Positions 1 to 10,470 are shown, counted from the first letter of the stretch. The stretch is 64,000 nucleotides of DNA from Mercenaria mercenaria (GCF_021730395.1 NC_069367.1:74757501-74821500); one strand, 5' to 3'. A program made the numbers and translations. The notes: generated by a model from the sequence alone, not told the origin.

Positions 1-1
1 C

Positions 2-360
2 ACTTCTCATGAATATACTGAACAGAGGGAGGGGAAGCATGTTACACATTTCATTACTTCTCATGAATATACTGAACAGAGGGCGGGGGCATGTTGCACA
101 TTTCATGACTTCTCATGAATAAACTGAACAGAGGGAGTGGATACGTGTTGCACATTTCATTACTTCTCATGAATAGACTGAAAAGAGGTAGGGGATACCT
201 ATTGCACATTTCATTACTTCTCATGAATAGACTGAAAAGAGGTAGGGGATACCTGTTGCACATTTCATTACTTCTCATGAATAGACTGGAGGCGTGTTGC
301 ACATTTCATCACTTCTCATGAAAAGACTGAACAGAGCGAGGGGAGGCATGTTGCACATTT
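2..360. repeat. Minisatellite, about 54 bp unit, seven copies
   Basis: Units beginning ACTTCTCATGAATA start near 2, 56, 108, 162, 216, 270 and 311, so the period is 52-54 bp except for one shortened 41 bp unit. Each ends in a TTGCACATTTCAT-like stretch, and the middle GGGAGGGG part varies most. Short open frames here only reflect the repeat (54 is a multiple of 3) and are not genes. The array is cut at the left edge of the window. Confidence 0.93.
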
Positions 361-471
361 CAATTCTTTAAAATATATAAATATAAACTATTTCAATTCT
401 AATATGCCTTTAATCTAAAACAGGAGATAAAATATGTTGCAACCAAAACATTGATGTCACCGCACATCAAT

Positions 472-757
472 GTTTGTTTGTTTGTTTTGGGTTTAATGCC
501 GTTTTTCTACAGTATTTCAGTCATGTAACGACAGGCAGTTAACCTAACCAGTGTTCCTAGATTCTGTACCAGTACAAACCTGTTCTCCGCAAGTAACTGC
601 CAACTTCCCCACATGAATCAGAAGTGGAGGACTAATGATTTCAGACACAATGTCGTTTATCAAATAGTCACGGAGAACATACGCCCAGCCAGAGGATCGA
701 ACTCGCGACTCTGCGATCCGTAGACCGACACTCTACCTACTGAGCTAAGCGGGCGGG
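472..757 (-). mobile_element. tRNA-derived SINE, type A (V-SINE/RUDI-like)
   Basis: Read on the minus strand, this begins with a tRNA-like head (GCCCGCTTAGCTCAGTAGGT as A box, GAGTTCGATCC as B box). A body follows with TGTTCTCCGTGACTATTTGA, and it ends in GGCATTAAACCCAAAACAAA with a CAAA tail. A second copy at 27654-27947 aligns along its whole length. The conserved block before the CAAA tail is the kind seen in molluscan V-SINEs such as RUDI; that name is from memory. It is about 286 bp and looks full length. No clear target duplication was seen. Confidence 0.88.
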
Positions 758-823
758 ACCGCATGTATACGTGACGTCATTCTAGCGAAAGAGTGTTTTA
801 ACAGAGAAAAGCATATTAGAATA

Positions 824-981
824 TTTCATCATGAGCGGGCAACTGGGTAGAACCACCGACCTTCCTTAAGCTAGCTGGATGGCTTCCTCTCTTGAATTCA
901 ATGCCCCAGTGAGGCTCGAACCCACATCGATGAGGGGAAAATGATTTTAAATCAGCAGCTTTAACCACTCGGCCACAGCCC
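824..981 (-). mobile_element. tRNA-derived SINE, type B, 3' truncated
   Basis: The minus strand starts GGGCTGTGGCCGAGTGGTTA, a class II tRNA-like 5' half, with B box GGGTTCGAGCC about 45 bases on. A body follows with GGTCGGTGGTTCTACCCAGT and TGCCCGCTCATGATGAAAT, then similarity stops. The tRNA-Leu resemblance (TTAA at the anticodon position) is weak because the anticodon stem is degenerate. Related molluscan SINEs carry a longer 3' part, so this copy appears truncated. It lies between SINE A and the GTAC repeat. Confidence 0.75.
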
Positions 982-984
982 TTA

Positions 985-1440
985 TAGAAGAAAAAGGCCT
1001 GCTGCGTACTCTTGCTGTGTACATACAGCGTATATGATGCGTACATGATGTGTACTGAAATCAAGGGCTTTAAATAGTACGCAGGATATACACCGCACAT
1101 ACACCGATAGTACGTTTGTAGTACACTTTTGACATGCAAATGAGCTCTGCCGCGTACTACTTGCTGCGTACATGCTTGGACTACATAGTACACAGGATGT
1201 ACGCTGGAGGAATTTAGTATGCGGGAAATAGTACGCAGCATGTACGCGGCACATACACTTTTCACATGCAAATGAGCCTGCGTGTACTACCCCTGCGGCG
1301 TACATGCTGAATACTCCTGCGGCGTACATGCTGTGTACTCCTGCGGCGTACATTCTGTGTACTCCTGGCCAGAGTCCTGCGGCGTACATGCTGTGTACTC
1401 CTGCTGCATACATGCTGTGTACTCTTGTGGCAAAACTGCT
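985..1440. repeat. GTAC-rich 24 bp repeat, present in both orientations
   Basis: At 1294-1437 five units of about 24 bp read GCGGCGTACATGCTGTGTAC followed by TCCT, with a short insertion in the third. Between 985 and 1265 the same motif occurs degenerately and also reversed (AGTACGCAGCATGTACGCGG near 1230). A 208-residue frame with a repeating VHSMYAAG peptide runs through it. It is explained by the 24 bp period and has no other protein-like feature. Confidence 0.85.
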
Positions 1441-1735
1441 GTGATAATGTAAATTCCTTACCCCACCAACTTTCTTATGCAAATGCTGATCATTTGGACA
1501 GAAAAAAACAGAAAAAAGATTAGTGACATGCATCAATAAGTATTTACCCTTACCAAAATAATGTAGATTGATGTTATCAAATAAATTAGTATGCTTTTCT
1601 TCATCCACTTTTCAATGAAATAAATCAATTTTTGTAGCATGTAATTTGGTAAACATCTGAAGAAAATGGCGTAACTGCATCAAGGGGAAACAACTTTAAT
1701 GCAACTAAATATAAGTGTTATAAATTTCGAAGTAT
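1441..1735. other. Unique AT-rich spacer between two GTAC repeat blocks
   Basis: No coding frame, repeat or RNA was recognised. Its interest is only its position between two blocks of the same bidirectional repeat. Confidence 0.5.
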
Positions 1736-2000
1736 CTGCGGTGTACATGCAGTGTACTATTTTCTTGTACATGTCCCTCCTGCGTACATGCAGTGTACTC
1801 CTTAAATTTTTAGAGTCTGTGCTGCGTACTTGAAGTGTACTAGTGACCTCCTGCGTACATGCTGTGTACTCGTCGAAATAGTACGCGGCATGTACGCGGC
1901 ATGCGGTGTATGTAAAATGTACTCCTCTGGCGTACTACTGTGTTCGCGGCATATACACAGCAAATACGCAGCATGTACGCCACAGAGGCTTGCTTCTGTA
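1736..2000. repeat. GTAC-rich 24 bp repeat, second block with inverted units
   Basis: The same degenerate motif as at 985-1440, in both orientations. The clearest inverted pair is GTACATGCTGTGTACT (1855-1870) against AGTACGCGGCATGTAC (1880-1895), which pair at 14 of 16 positions across a 9-base loop. The block ends near a run of C at 2010. Confidence 0.8.
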
Positions 2001-2043
2001 AGGGAGAGGCCCCCCCTAGTTATGTAGTCCTGTCTATATAATT

Positions 2044-2554
2044 ATGGAGACTATGATGGAACACAAGAGGTCAAACAGTTTAGACAAAATATGCACTGGT
2101 ACGAAAATCTTAACTGATTTCCAAGTCCAAAAAAGGACAAAAATTTGCCAAATATCTTTTGACATATTTACATACCCTCGACTACAAATGGAAATCACAA
2201 CAAAAAGCAAGTGTGAAAAGAGTTATATACTCTTCCATACAGATAGAGACTGTTATAAACAAGTGATAAAAGTTTCAAAGCCATATGTTTAATAGTTTAC
2301 AAGAAATATGAACTGGTTTGAAAAATGTCAAGATTTTTAAGTAAAAAGGGCCATAATTCAGACAAAATCCTTAATGGAGTTACGTAATCTTGCCAAAAAT
2401 TTGGTATGGTGATGGTACACAAGTGTTGAAAGTTTCAAAGCTTTATTTCTTAAAGGTTTTGTTAAAATGTTGACTGATACAAAAAACTAAACTAAGGTGC
2501 CGACACTGTGGTGAGGAGGATAGCTCTCCTTATTCTTTAAGAATCGAGCTAAAA
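2044..2554 (+). mobile_element. Composite tandem-core element, family I, 5'-truncated
   Basis: Monomers with AAAGGGCCATAATTCAGACA and GTTGAAAGTTTCAAAGCTTT match those of the complete family I copy at 53695-54744. The 3' end here (GGATAGCTCTCCTTATTCTT, then AAGAATCGAGCTAAAAA) matches that copy's 3' hairpin. The 5' CAAGAG/hairpin start is missing. The first 200 bases are the most diverged. Confidence 0.75.
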
Positions 2555-2675
2555 ACGAAAACAACAAACATCAAGGCTATATTCTTTATTTCAAACAAAC
2601 AAGCACAAAATTCAACTGAGGTACCGAGATATTATTTGAGAAAAAATTCAGCATAATTGCATATGTTCAGTAAGA

Positions 2676-4538
2676 CAAGAGGACCATGATGGCCACATAT
2701 TGTTCACCAGAGTTAAGTTGCTTCTTTGAATAAATTTCTTTTCTAAAGCTTCAAAAACAAGAAAGTAGGTCAGTAGGTCAAATTCATGATCAGTGAGTCA
2801 TTTCAAGGCTGTATTAAAAAAAACAAGGCAGTCTGAAAGACAGCTAAATCCCCCGCCACTGCTATGGATAGTGAAAGGGTAAAACCTTTGATTTTAGCTG
2901 TGACCTTGACCTTGAACTGACACGGCTGACTCATGAATTCTGCACAACGTCTTGATGAGGTGATCATTTGACCAAAGTTTCATGAAAATCCTTCAAGGGG
3001 TTTAGGAGATACAGAGCTGAAACCTTTGACCTTCAGTTGTGACCTTGACCTTGAGTTGACATGGCTGACTCATGAGTTCTTGATGAGGTGATCATTTGAC
3101 CAAAGTTTGATGAAAATCCTTCAAGGGGTTAAGGAGATACAGAGTGGACACCAAATGGAAGGCTCAAACCTTCGACCCTTAGTTGTGACCTTGACCTTGA
3201 GCTGGCATGGTTGACTCATAATTTCTGCACATCGTCTTGATGAGGTAATCATTTGACCCAGGTTTTATAAAATTCCTTCAAGGGGTTTAGGAGATATAGA
3301 GTGGACACGAAATGGAAGGCTCAAACCTTTGACCTTCAGTTGTGACCTTGACCTTGAGCTGACATGGCTGACTCATAAGTTCTGCACATCGCCTTGATGA
3401 GGTGATCGTTTGACCCAAGTTTGATGAAAATCCTTCAAGGGGTTTAGGAGATATAGAGCGGACACAAAATGGAAGGTTCAAACCTTTGACCCTAAGTTGT
3501 GACCTTGACCTTGAGCCGGCATGACTGACTCATGGGTTCTGCACATCGTCTTGATGGGGTGATCATTTGACCCAAGTTTTATAAAATTCCTTCAAGGGGT
3601 TTAAGAGATATAGAGCGGACACAAAATGGAAGGCTCAAACCTTTGACCTTGAGTTGTGACCTTGACCTTGAGCCGGCATGGCTGACTCATGGGTTCTGCA
3701 CATCGTCTTGATGAGGTGATCATTTGACCCAAGTTTTATAAAATTCCTTCAAGGGGTTTAGGAGATATAGAGCGGACACAAAATGGCAGGCTCAAACCTT
3801 TGACCTTGAGTTATGACCTTGACCTTGAACCGACAAGGCTGACTCATGGGTTCTGCACATCGTCTTGATGAGGTGATCATTTGACCCAAGTTTCATGAAA
3901 ATCCTTCAAGGGGTTTAGGAGATATGGACCGGACACGAATTTGTTACGGACGGAAGGACAGAAGGACGGACGGAAGGACGGACGGACGGAAGGACGGACG
4001 CAGACCATTCCTATAATCCCTCCGCCACGGCGGGGCATTAACAAAAACAAGAAAAAAGATCAGTAAGTCATATTCATTGTCACTGAAAATCAGTATTAAG
4101 ATCGGTATGCAAAACTGAACATGTCATCCAAATTTCATGGCTGTATCTTAAAACAAAAGAAAGTAGGTCAGTAGGTCACATTCACTGTCACCGAGTCAGT
4201 TTTAATATCAGTGTGCAAAACAAACGCAACATACCAAATATTAAATCCTGGACGCTTCAGTTTCAGACAAGAAGATTTTTAAAGTTTTTCCTACAAAAGC
4301 CTATATATAAACCATGTGAACCAGTCCTTGGCAGGGCCATATTTGACCCTAGGGGATATTTTGAATAATACTGGTAGAGGACCACTAGATGATGCTACAT
4401 ACAAAATATCAAAGCCCTAGGCCCTGTGATTTAAAACAGATTTTCCCTATATAAGTCTGTATTTACCATGTGACCCCCTGGACAGAGCCATATTTGACCT
4501 TATATGAGGGATAATTTGAACACTCATAAAATAGATTC
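2676..4538 (+). mobile_element. Composite element family K, interrupted by family C
   Basis: Starts CAAGAGGACCATGATGGCC with TTCACCAGAG about 30 bases later, which is the inverse of the CTCTGGTGAGCTAA end seen for this family at 47318. Monomer text (AAAGTAGGTCAGTAGGTCA) runs to 2822, is broken by family C (2824-4038), and resumes from about 4040 with AAGATCAGTAAGTCATATTC and then AAAGTAGGTCAGTAGGTCAC near 4159. A diverged array with GCAGGGCCATATTTGACCC continues to the Mutator-type MITE at 4549. No 3' end is present. Confidence 0.6.
2824..4038 (+). mobile_element. Composite tandem-core element, family C, about seven 157 bp monomers
   Basis: Starts CAAGGCAGTCTGAAAGACAG (hairpin CTGTC type) and then AATCCCCCGCC. 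The core repeats GTGACCTTGACCTTGAGC near 2901, 3041, 3187, 3343, 3501, 3658 and 3815, a period of 140-160 bp. A GGACGGACGG tract at 3948-4000 precedes the 3' hairpin TCCGCCACGGCGGGGCATT, whose CGGCGGGG answers the 5' CCCCCGCC. It is nested inside family K. The arrays have no long frame. Confidence 0.88.
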
Positions 4539-4548
4539 AGTCAAACTG

Positions 4549-4952
4549 CAATCTGACTAAAGTACTTGATCTTCTAAACGAAGATCTGAGAACGACCCAT
4601 TCACATTCGTCTTCTGTATATTTTGGATTTCCAGTATTGCTATTTTCATTTTATCCAATCAGACGACTTGTTCGAATGTCAAAGAGTAAGAAAAATGTGC
4701 AGTCATTCCAGGGCTCGAACCCAGGACCCCTCGCTTACAAAGCAAGTGGCTTACCGACTGAGCTAACCGGCTATCTGATACATTATGACATAAGAATTGT
4801 AAATATCAAAAGTCAATGCTACAGGTAGATTTGCAAGACGTTGTAAGTTAGGCTCTGATTGGCTAGCGAAAGGGTCGTCAGAACGAGGCAATGAATAGGT
4901 CGTTCTCAGATCCTATTCGTAGCGTAATAGGATATGTACTTTAGTCAGATTG
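4549..4952. mobile_element. MITE, Mutator-type, with long terminal inverted repeats
   Basis: The left end CAATCTGACTAAAGTAC and the right end GTACTTTAGTCAGATTG are perfect inverses over 17 bp, and similarity continues inward to GATCTGAGAACGACC/GGTCGTTCTCAGATC. The arms are about 60 bp. The flanks carry an identical 10 bp direct repeat, AGTCAAACTG, at 4539-4548 and 4953-4962. Duplications of 9-11 bp with long inverted ends are usual for Mutator-like elements, hence the assignment. No transposase is encoded. It carries a tRNA-derived SINE fragment in its centre. Confidence 0.88.
4677..4772 (-). mobile_element. tRNA-Thr-derived SINE fragment inside the MITE
   Basis: The minus strand 4772-4701 reads as a tRNA (AGCCGGTTAGCTCAGTCGGT; anticodon loop TTTGTAA with TGT; TGGGTTCGAGCCC). 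It is followed by TGCACATTTTTCTTACTCTT, the same downstream text as the two units at 28021-28414. The tail is short, so this is a fragment or a short SINE. The tRNA is unlikely to be functional in this setting. Confidence 0.75.
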
Positions 4953-5208
4953 AGTCAAACTGTATCTGCTATTATGCTACTTGATTACATTCTCTTTTCA
5001 CAGATTTTATGTTCAATATCAGGATTTGTATATTTCATACTTTCCACTGACAAAATTGTTAATATAGATATCCATATCTTTTGTACTATATTAAGCTCAT
5101 GACCACACAAGGATTTATGCAGGAATGGATCATATAGGTAAATAAACATTTACGTCTCTACTAAATGAAGGTTGCATGGACAATACAGACAAATAATATT
5201 AGGTTATT

Positions 5209-5355
5209 TAATATTGTTCTGTACAATACGGAGTTATATTTGGACAAGTACCCAGCTGAGAAAACCATACTGGACAAGCTGCTAGGCGAGTCCAATATGG
5301 TTTTCCCAGCTGGGTACTCGTCCAAATATATCTCGTATTGTACAGTTCAATGTTA
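5209..5355. mobile_element. Foldback element with about 68 bp arms
   Basis: The left arm contains GTACAATACGGAG, ATATTTGGACAAGTACCCAG and GAAAACCATA. The right arm contains the inverses TATGGTTTTCC, CTGGGTACTCGTCCAAATAT and CTCGTATTGTAC. The loop is only about 10 bases (GCTGCTAGGC). This nearly perfect hairpin is the form of a foldback MITE. The opposite-strand short frames here mirror each other and are artefacts. Confidence 0.85.
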
Positions 5356-5359
5356 AACA

Positions 5360-6555
5360 AGTGAATGAAGTATTGCCATGCAATACAAAGTCCCCTACTG
5401 GAAGGCACCTTATAGGAGAGATCGCCATGACATCACGCATTAACACCTGTTTATCTGGTGGTGGGCTAAACAAATGTTTTTACATCGTTTGTGTATGGGA
5501 TCGGAGTTTTTAATAACTTTTTCGCTAATTTATGGATTTTAAAAATTCAAAAAGTTTTGAAATGCTTACGATTTTCATATTTTCTCATTGAAATATCTTT
5601 TTAAAATGAAAAACCATTTTAAATGACAGATGATTTTAATAGCGGCGTAACGATGCTCCAGAGTTTTAGAAAAAAACAGTGTAAGTTAAGCGTTCATAAT
5701 TAATCCATTTTATTTCGAAATAATAATTAAAAGTAATCAATAAATTGCTTGTTTTATACCCTTTCCATTGATCAAAAAAAATATTGATATCATTTGTGTT
5801 TTAAGAAAGTTTAAGCCGTTAGAAAAACATCACTGTTTACAAAAAACATGGACGCTCGGCGTCTGCCCACCCGACCTTTGTCTTATCAGTTCTAAAAATA
5901 GAAAATACAAAATACAACGATTCGTATACAAACACGATCTCTCCTATTGTTTCTTACTGCAGTATAACATAATGAATTGATATATGTCAATGATGTATAA
6001 ACTATATTGTATTACATAATTTTAACATGTCCAAAACATTGCGGAATGATACTTATTTCACTTGGGTATTGATTACATTTTACTTATACTTTATTACAGA
6101 ATCTCAAACTTTTAACTAAAATAAAGGTATTAAATTGATATAATAATTCAATGAAACTTCAAAGTTTTGTTGTTTGTAGCATCATCTGGGGCATGTGCAG
6201 TGAAAAAAACTTTATTTGATTTCTTAAATAGTGTGATATTTATTTCTAAAGTCACTATATGTTCATTGTAAATATACTTCGTTGTACCCAAGTGGAAACT
6301 GGCAGGTACTCGAAAATGCAGCTCTCTGATTGGTCAGTTAGAACCCCTAATGTACTGTGATGTCATGATCAAGTTATGATACAATATGTTATAACAAAAC
6401 ACTTAGATTAAAATTTGCATACATAAAAACCTATAGTTGCTTTCATATGGATTTATTTTGGCCAATTATGAAAAAGTTATCATATAAGTTATCTACAGTC
6501 ACAAAAGGGAAATTAAAAAAACAAAAATTAAAAAATACAAAAACAACATAAAAAA
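5360..6555. other. No gene recognised; AT-rich
   Basis: Nothing with coding character was found. An A-rich stretch (6505-6575) precedes the repeat block at 6559. Confidence 0.5.
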
Positions 6556-6558
6556 AAT

Positions 6559-7845
6559 TAATAAGAAAAAAATATATTACAAGTCCACATAAAACTCTTT
6601 ACCAGCTTGAGATAGGTCAAAATACATCTAAAAATTCAATGTAACATGCATGTTGTACCTCAGAAAAGTGGTCTCGATTTTTCCCTATGGCCAGTAATAA
6701 AAAAGTAACAATATAATCTATTTATAGTAAAACAAAATGAGGTAATTCTTAAAACAAGGGTGCCTCATGACAATGAACATTTGTGCTAAGTTACATCAAA
6801 ATCCCTCCATGCATGGAGAAGAAATGCTCTGGACAAAGTCATTCTTAAATTTAACCTTTGACCTCTAAGTATGACATTGACCTTAAACCTACAGACCTGG
6901 TTCTTGTGCATGACAATCCATCTCACAGTGGTGAACATTTGTGCCAAGTTTCATCAAAATCCCTCTATGCATGAAGAAGAAATGCTCCCGACAAAGTCAT
7001 TTTTGTATCTGACCTTTGGCCTATAAGTGTGACCTTGAACTTAGACATAGGGCGCGGATTTTGTGCACGACATGTTGTCTCATCCAGGGATATATTTGTG
7101 CCAACTGATATTTAAATCCTGCCTTGCAAGACAAAGTTATAGACCGGACAGGAAAAAAATCCTATTGACCTTTGATCTCAAAGTGTGACCTTGACCTTTA
7201 AGCCAGGGTTCTGGGTGTTGCGCATGACACATCGTCTCATCATGGGGAACATTTTGTGCCAAGTAATATTAAAATCCCTTCATGGATGGCAGAGTTATGG
7301 ACCGGACAGGAGAAAAGACCTGCTGACCTTTGACCTAAAATTGTGACCCTGACCTTTGAGCTAGGGATCCGGGTCTTGCGCATGACACATTGTCTCCTCA
7401 TGGGGAACATTTGTGCCAAGTGATATTAAAATCTCTTAATGAATGACCAGTGTTATGGACTGGACACGAAGCAGACCCTTTTCATGCCATGCTGACATCT
7501 GACTGCTAAGTTGACCTTGACCTTTGAGCTAGGGGTCTGAAGGTTGGGCAGGACACATCGGCTTATTATGAGGTACATTTGTGCCAAGTAATATTAAAAT
7601 CCCTTCATGGATGGGAGAGTTATGGACCGGACAGGAGAAAAGCCCTGTTGACCTTTGACCTCCAAGGCAGGGGTCCGGGTCTTGTGCATGGCATGTCTTC
7701 TCATTATGGGAAATATTTGTGCCAAGTAATATTAAATTCCCTTCATGGATGAGAGTTATGGACCGGACAAGAAATTGCGGACGGACGGAAAAGCGCATTC
7801 CTATAGTCCCCAAAACTGGTTTTCAACCAGTAGGGGACTAATAAC
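6559..7845 (+). mobile_element. Composite tandem-core element, family F
   Basis: The first about 190 bp is an AAGTCCACATAAAACTCTTT monomer that also occurs at 21265, 21465 and 54868. From about 6760 come roughly seven 130-170 bp monomers with TTTGTGCCAAGT, ATATTAAAATCCCTTCATGG and GTGACCTTGACCTTT. The 3' end has GCGGACGGACGG, then a hairpin with TAGTCCCC on one side and AGGGGACTA on the other around ACTGGTTTTCAACCAGT. No CAAGAG start was found at the 5' end. Confidence 0.8.
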
Positions 7846-8369
7846 CTTTTTATTCTATATCTGTTTTATTTTAGTTCAAATTAAAATGATTCACTGAATA
7901 TTGTATTTCTGTCTTCCTCATTTCAAGACGCATAATGTAACTCTGTTCACCTGATTTACATTTGGAACATTTTCACTTGTTTCGGGCTTTATCGTATGTT
8001 TAAAATGGGACTTTCTGAACCGTCCAAATATGGAAAAATACGGGTTTTGTACACACGTGCGTCCAATAAGGTAATAATTATTATTATATTGTACGGTCAC
8101 GTGCTGCAAATGAATTTTCACAACTGGATAGATAAAATATATATTGAATAACATCATATATGTTCTCGAGTAGCACTACTTGCATTAAATAGTTATTTAT
8201 CTTTATTTATGTCTTATTCTTGCATAAAACATATAATTACAGTGTACAATTATAAACAAACTATTGCAAGACCATTCTATTAAAGAATTATAAGAGACTG
8301 CAATCGTAATATAATTCATGTACATATCACATAAAATATTCTAGTAAGTTACAGATAAGATACATAAAC
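7846..8369. other. No gene recognised
   Basis: AT-rich sequence without a convincing frame or repeat. The 79-residue minus-strand frame here has no recognisable features. Confidence 0.45.
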
Positions 8370-9085
8370 TAGAGCTGCTTTTGAGAAAAGCAAATGTCAA
8401 CCACAACTGCCTAATCATCTAAATAGCAAGTCAGTCTTTATATACCGTTTACTCACTACAATTCAAGGGCCAGAACTCCAAAATGCCTGGACCGATTTGG
8501 CTCATTATTGAACTTGTCCAAGGTCTTATGGTCAAACACATTTTGTTCAAATTTAGTGAAGATCTGATCATAAATGTTCAACTTAGAGTGCGGACAAGAG
8601 CAAAAAAAGTCGATTTTTTGGTAATTCAAGGGCTGTAACTCCAAAATGCCTGAACCGATTTGGTTAGTTATCAACCTTGGCCAAGGTCTCATGGTCAAAC
8701 ACATTTTGTTCAAGTTTGGTGAAGATCAGATGAGAAATGTTTGACCTAGAGTGCAGGCAAGAGTAAAAAGGCTTATTTTTCGGTAATTCAAGTGCCATAA
8801 TTCCAAAATGCCTGGACTGATTTGGCTAGTTATTGAACTTGGTTAAGGTCTCATGGTCAAACACATTAAGTTCAAGTTTGGTGAAGATCGGATGAGAAAT
8901 GTTTGACAGAGTGCGGACAAAAGTGAAAAGGCCGATTTTTGGAAATTCAAGGGCAGTAACTCCAATATGCCTAGACTGATTTGGCTAGTTATTGAACTTG
9001 GCCGAGGTGTTATGGTCAAACATATTTTGTTCAAATTTAGTGAAGATCGGATGAGAAATGTTTGACTTAGAATGCAGACAAGCTT
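8370..9085 (+). mobile_element. Composite tandem-core element, family N, four 161 bp monomers
   Basis: Starts AGAGCTGCTTTTGAGAAAAGC, whose GCTTTT/AAAAGC hairpin corresponds to the 5' hairpin of the class. Monomers carry TTCAAGGGC, AACTCCAAAATGCCTG and GATTTGGCTAGTTATTGAAC and recur near 8460, 8622, 8783 and 8943. The GGAC tract and 3' hairpin are absent, so the copy is 3'-truncated. Confidence 0.75.
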
Positions 9086-9099
9086 CCCAAGCGAAAAAA

Positions 9100-9402
9100 A
9101 AAAGGGGAAACAAAACACTAATACTATACTGTGTTTTGATGATGTTTTATTAGTATAGCAAATGACATGCAAATGAGCTAACAAAATACTAACAAAACAT
9201 TGCTATCAAAATACCAATAAAACATGATATGCAAATTATATTTATACAAAACACTAACAAAATATCTTATGTTTTGTTAGTGTTTCATTGTATGTTTTGT
9301 TAGTGTTTCATCGTATGTGCTTAAGAAAACACTAACAAAACACTGCCAACAAAATACTAACAAAACATATGATATGAAAATACAAATTTAAACAAAATAC
9401 AA
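9100..9402. repeat. Cluster of AACACTAACAAAAC motifs in both orientations
   Basis: AAACACTAACAAAA and its inverse TTTTGTTAGTGTTT form a perfect 14 bp arm pair around a 9-base loop near 9248-9295. Further forward copies lie near 9110, 9182, 9330 and 9350, and further inverse copies near 9290. There is no coding frame. It may be the remains of stacked MITE ends, and the Tc1-derived element directly follows it. Confidence 0.7.
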
Positions 9403-9415
9403 ACAAAATACTCTA

Positions 9416-9917
9416 CGCAGCGTAACTGAAAAGTTAACACCCTTTTGGCCCTTATATTTTAAAAATCGCATTTTTGATGCAACTGAGACGTAACTGGTGT
9501 AAAGATTTGTCAAATTTGATAAACTCCATTTGAGGCACTGGCTACACGTGCAAAATGACTTTTTCCAGCAATGTTGACATGTACGAAAATTCTATCGCAA
9601 ATCATTCATCACACTTGAAAGTGAGTAGACAGACTAAAAGGAATATGTTAAAAAACAGAATATCCTTGCTAAGAATGCCATGTTTAAGGCATGATCAACG
9701 CCATCAGGCCATTGGCATGGTTGACGCCGAACTTCCATGTCGTGAAATTGCACGTCGAATGTGCTGTTCTTACATGACAGTCGTGAAATGGGTTAGAAGA
9801 CATGATCAGACAGTGTCTATGAGTAATAGACCGCACACAGGCCATGAAAAAGTGACGTCGATATTGTATAAAAAAGTAGAGGTATATATTAAGTGGTAAC
9901 TTTTCAATGACGCTCAG
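9416..9917 (+). mobile_element. Tc1/mariner-derived MITE retaining a transposase N-terminus
   Basis: The left end CGCAGCGTAACTGAAAAGTT and the inverted right end CTGAGCGTCATTGAAAAGTT match at about 16 of 20 positions. Both are flanked by TA (9414-9415 and 9918-9919), the target duplication of the Tc1/mariner superfamily. At 502 bp it is too short for a full transposase of about 340 residues. It encodes only the N-terminal DNA-binding part (next entry). Confidence 0.85.
9555..9899 (+). pseudogene. Tc1-like transposase remnant, helix-turn-helix only
   Basis: The 114-residue frame contains HDQRHQAIGMVDAELPCREI and ARRMCCSYMTVVKWVRRHDQ (about residues 50-88). This is the first helix-turn-helix of Tc1-like transposases, followed by the NRPHTGHEKVTS segment that leads to the second one. 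The DDE catalytic domain is absent. The first about 45 residues do not resemble transposase and may not be coding. The fragment could bind its element's ends but cannot catalyse transposition. Confidence 0.8.
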
Positions 9918-10468
9918 TATACCATTAAATCATGAATAAGATACCCTGATGAAAACATGAGCAATACATTATTTACATACATGTGACAAATGTATACGAT
10001 TCTCACAAGTAAGGGAACAATTATTGATATGTATAATTATATACATTAACAAGGATTCTGTAGAAACAATGGATTATTAATTTAACAGCTTCAAACAATC
10101 ATTCAGAACTATATTTGATATCAAAAGACATAATTCAATGTAATTCTACTGTGAGTAAAAGCATCAAGATTAGCTGGCCATTTTCATAATTTGTTAAGAA
10201 AGGTGAACAGACCACAGAAAGACACCAGCAGATTTTAACTTAATACTAATGTTTAACAGATATTATAAAGAGGGAAATCCTGAGGAATGCTGATTTGAAC
10301 ATGTGATCACCTGAATAATGATCGGCTTAAACTTGAGATACATGTATAAAAATCAAACAAATGTGTGGCTTAAATCTGAGATATGTAAATTTCAATTGAA
10401 TAATGCACCTCTTGAACATCAGGTACATGCATAAAAAATCTACTGAATACTGCATAACTATCAAATGT
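9918..10468. other. No gene recognised
   Basis: AT-rich sequence. The 66-residue minus-strand frame reaches into the family 1 leader and has no features. Confidence 0.45.
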
Positions 10469-10470
10469 AA

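Noticed and set aside
448-475. 12 bp inverted repeat beside SINE A as a terminator or element end
   Set aside because: It is short and isolated, next to the SINE tail. No second copy of this arrangement occurs at the other SINE.
982-1608. 208-residue minus frame with repeated VHSMYAAG
   Set aside because: The peptide repeat is the translation of the 24 bp GTAC repeat and the rest is unrelated AT-rich DNA.
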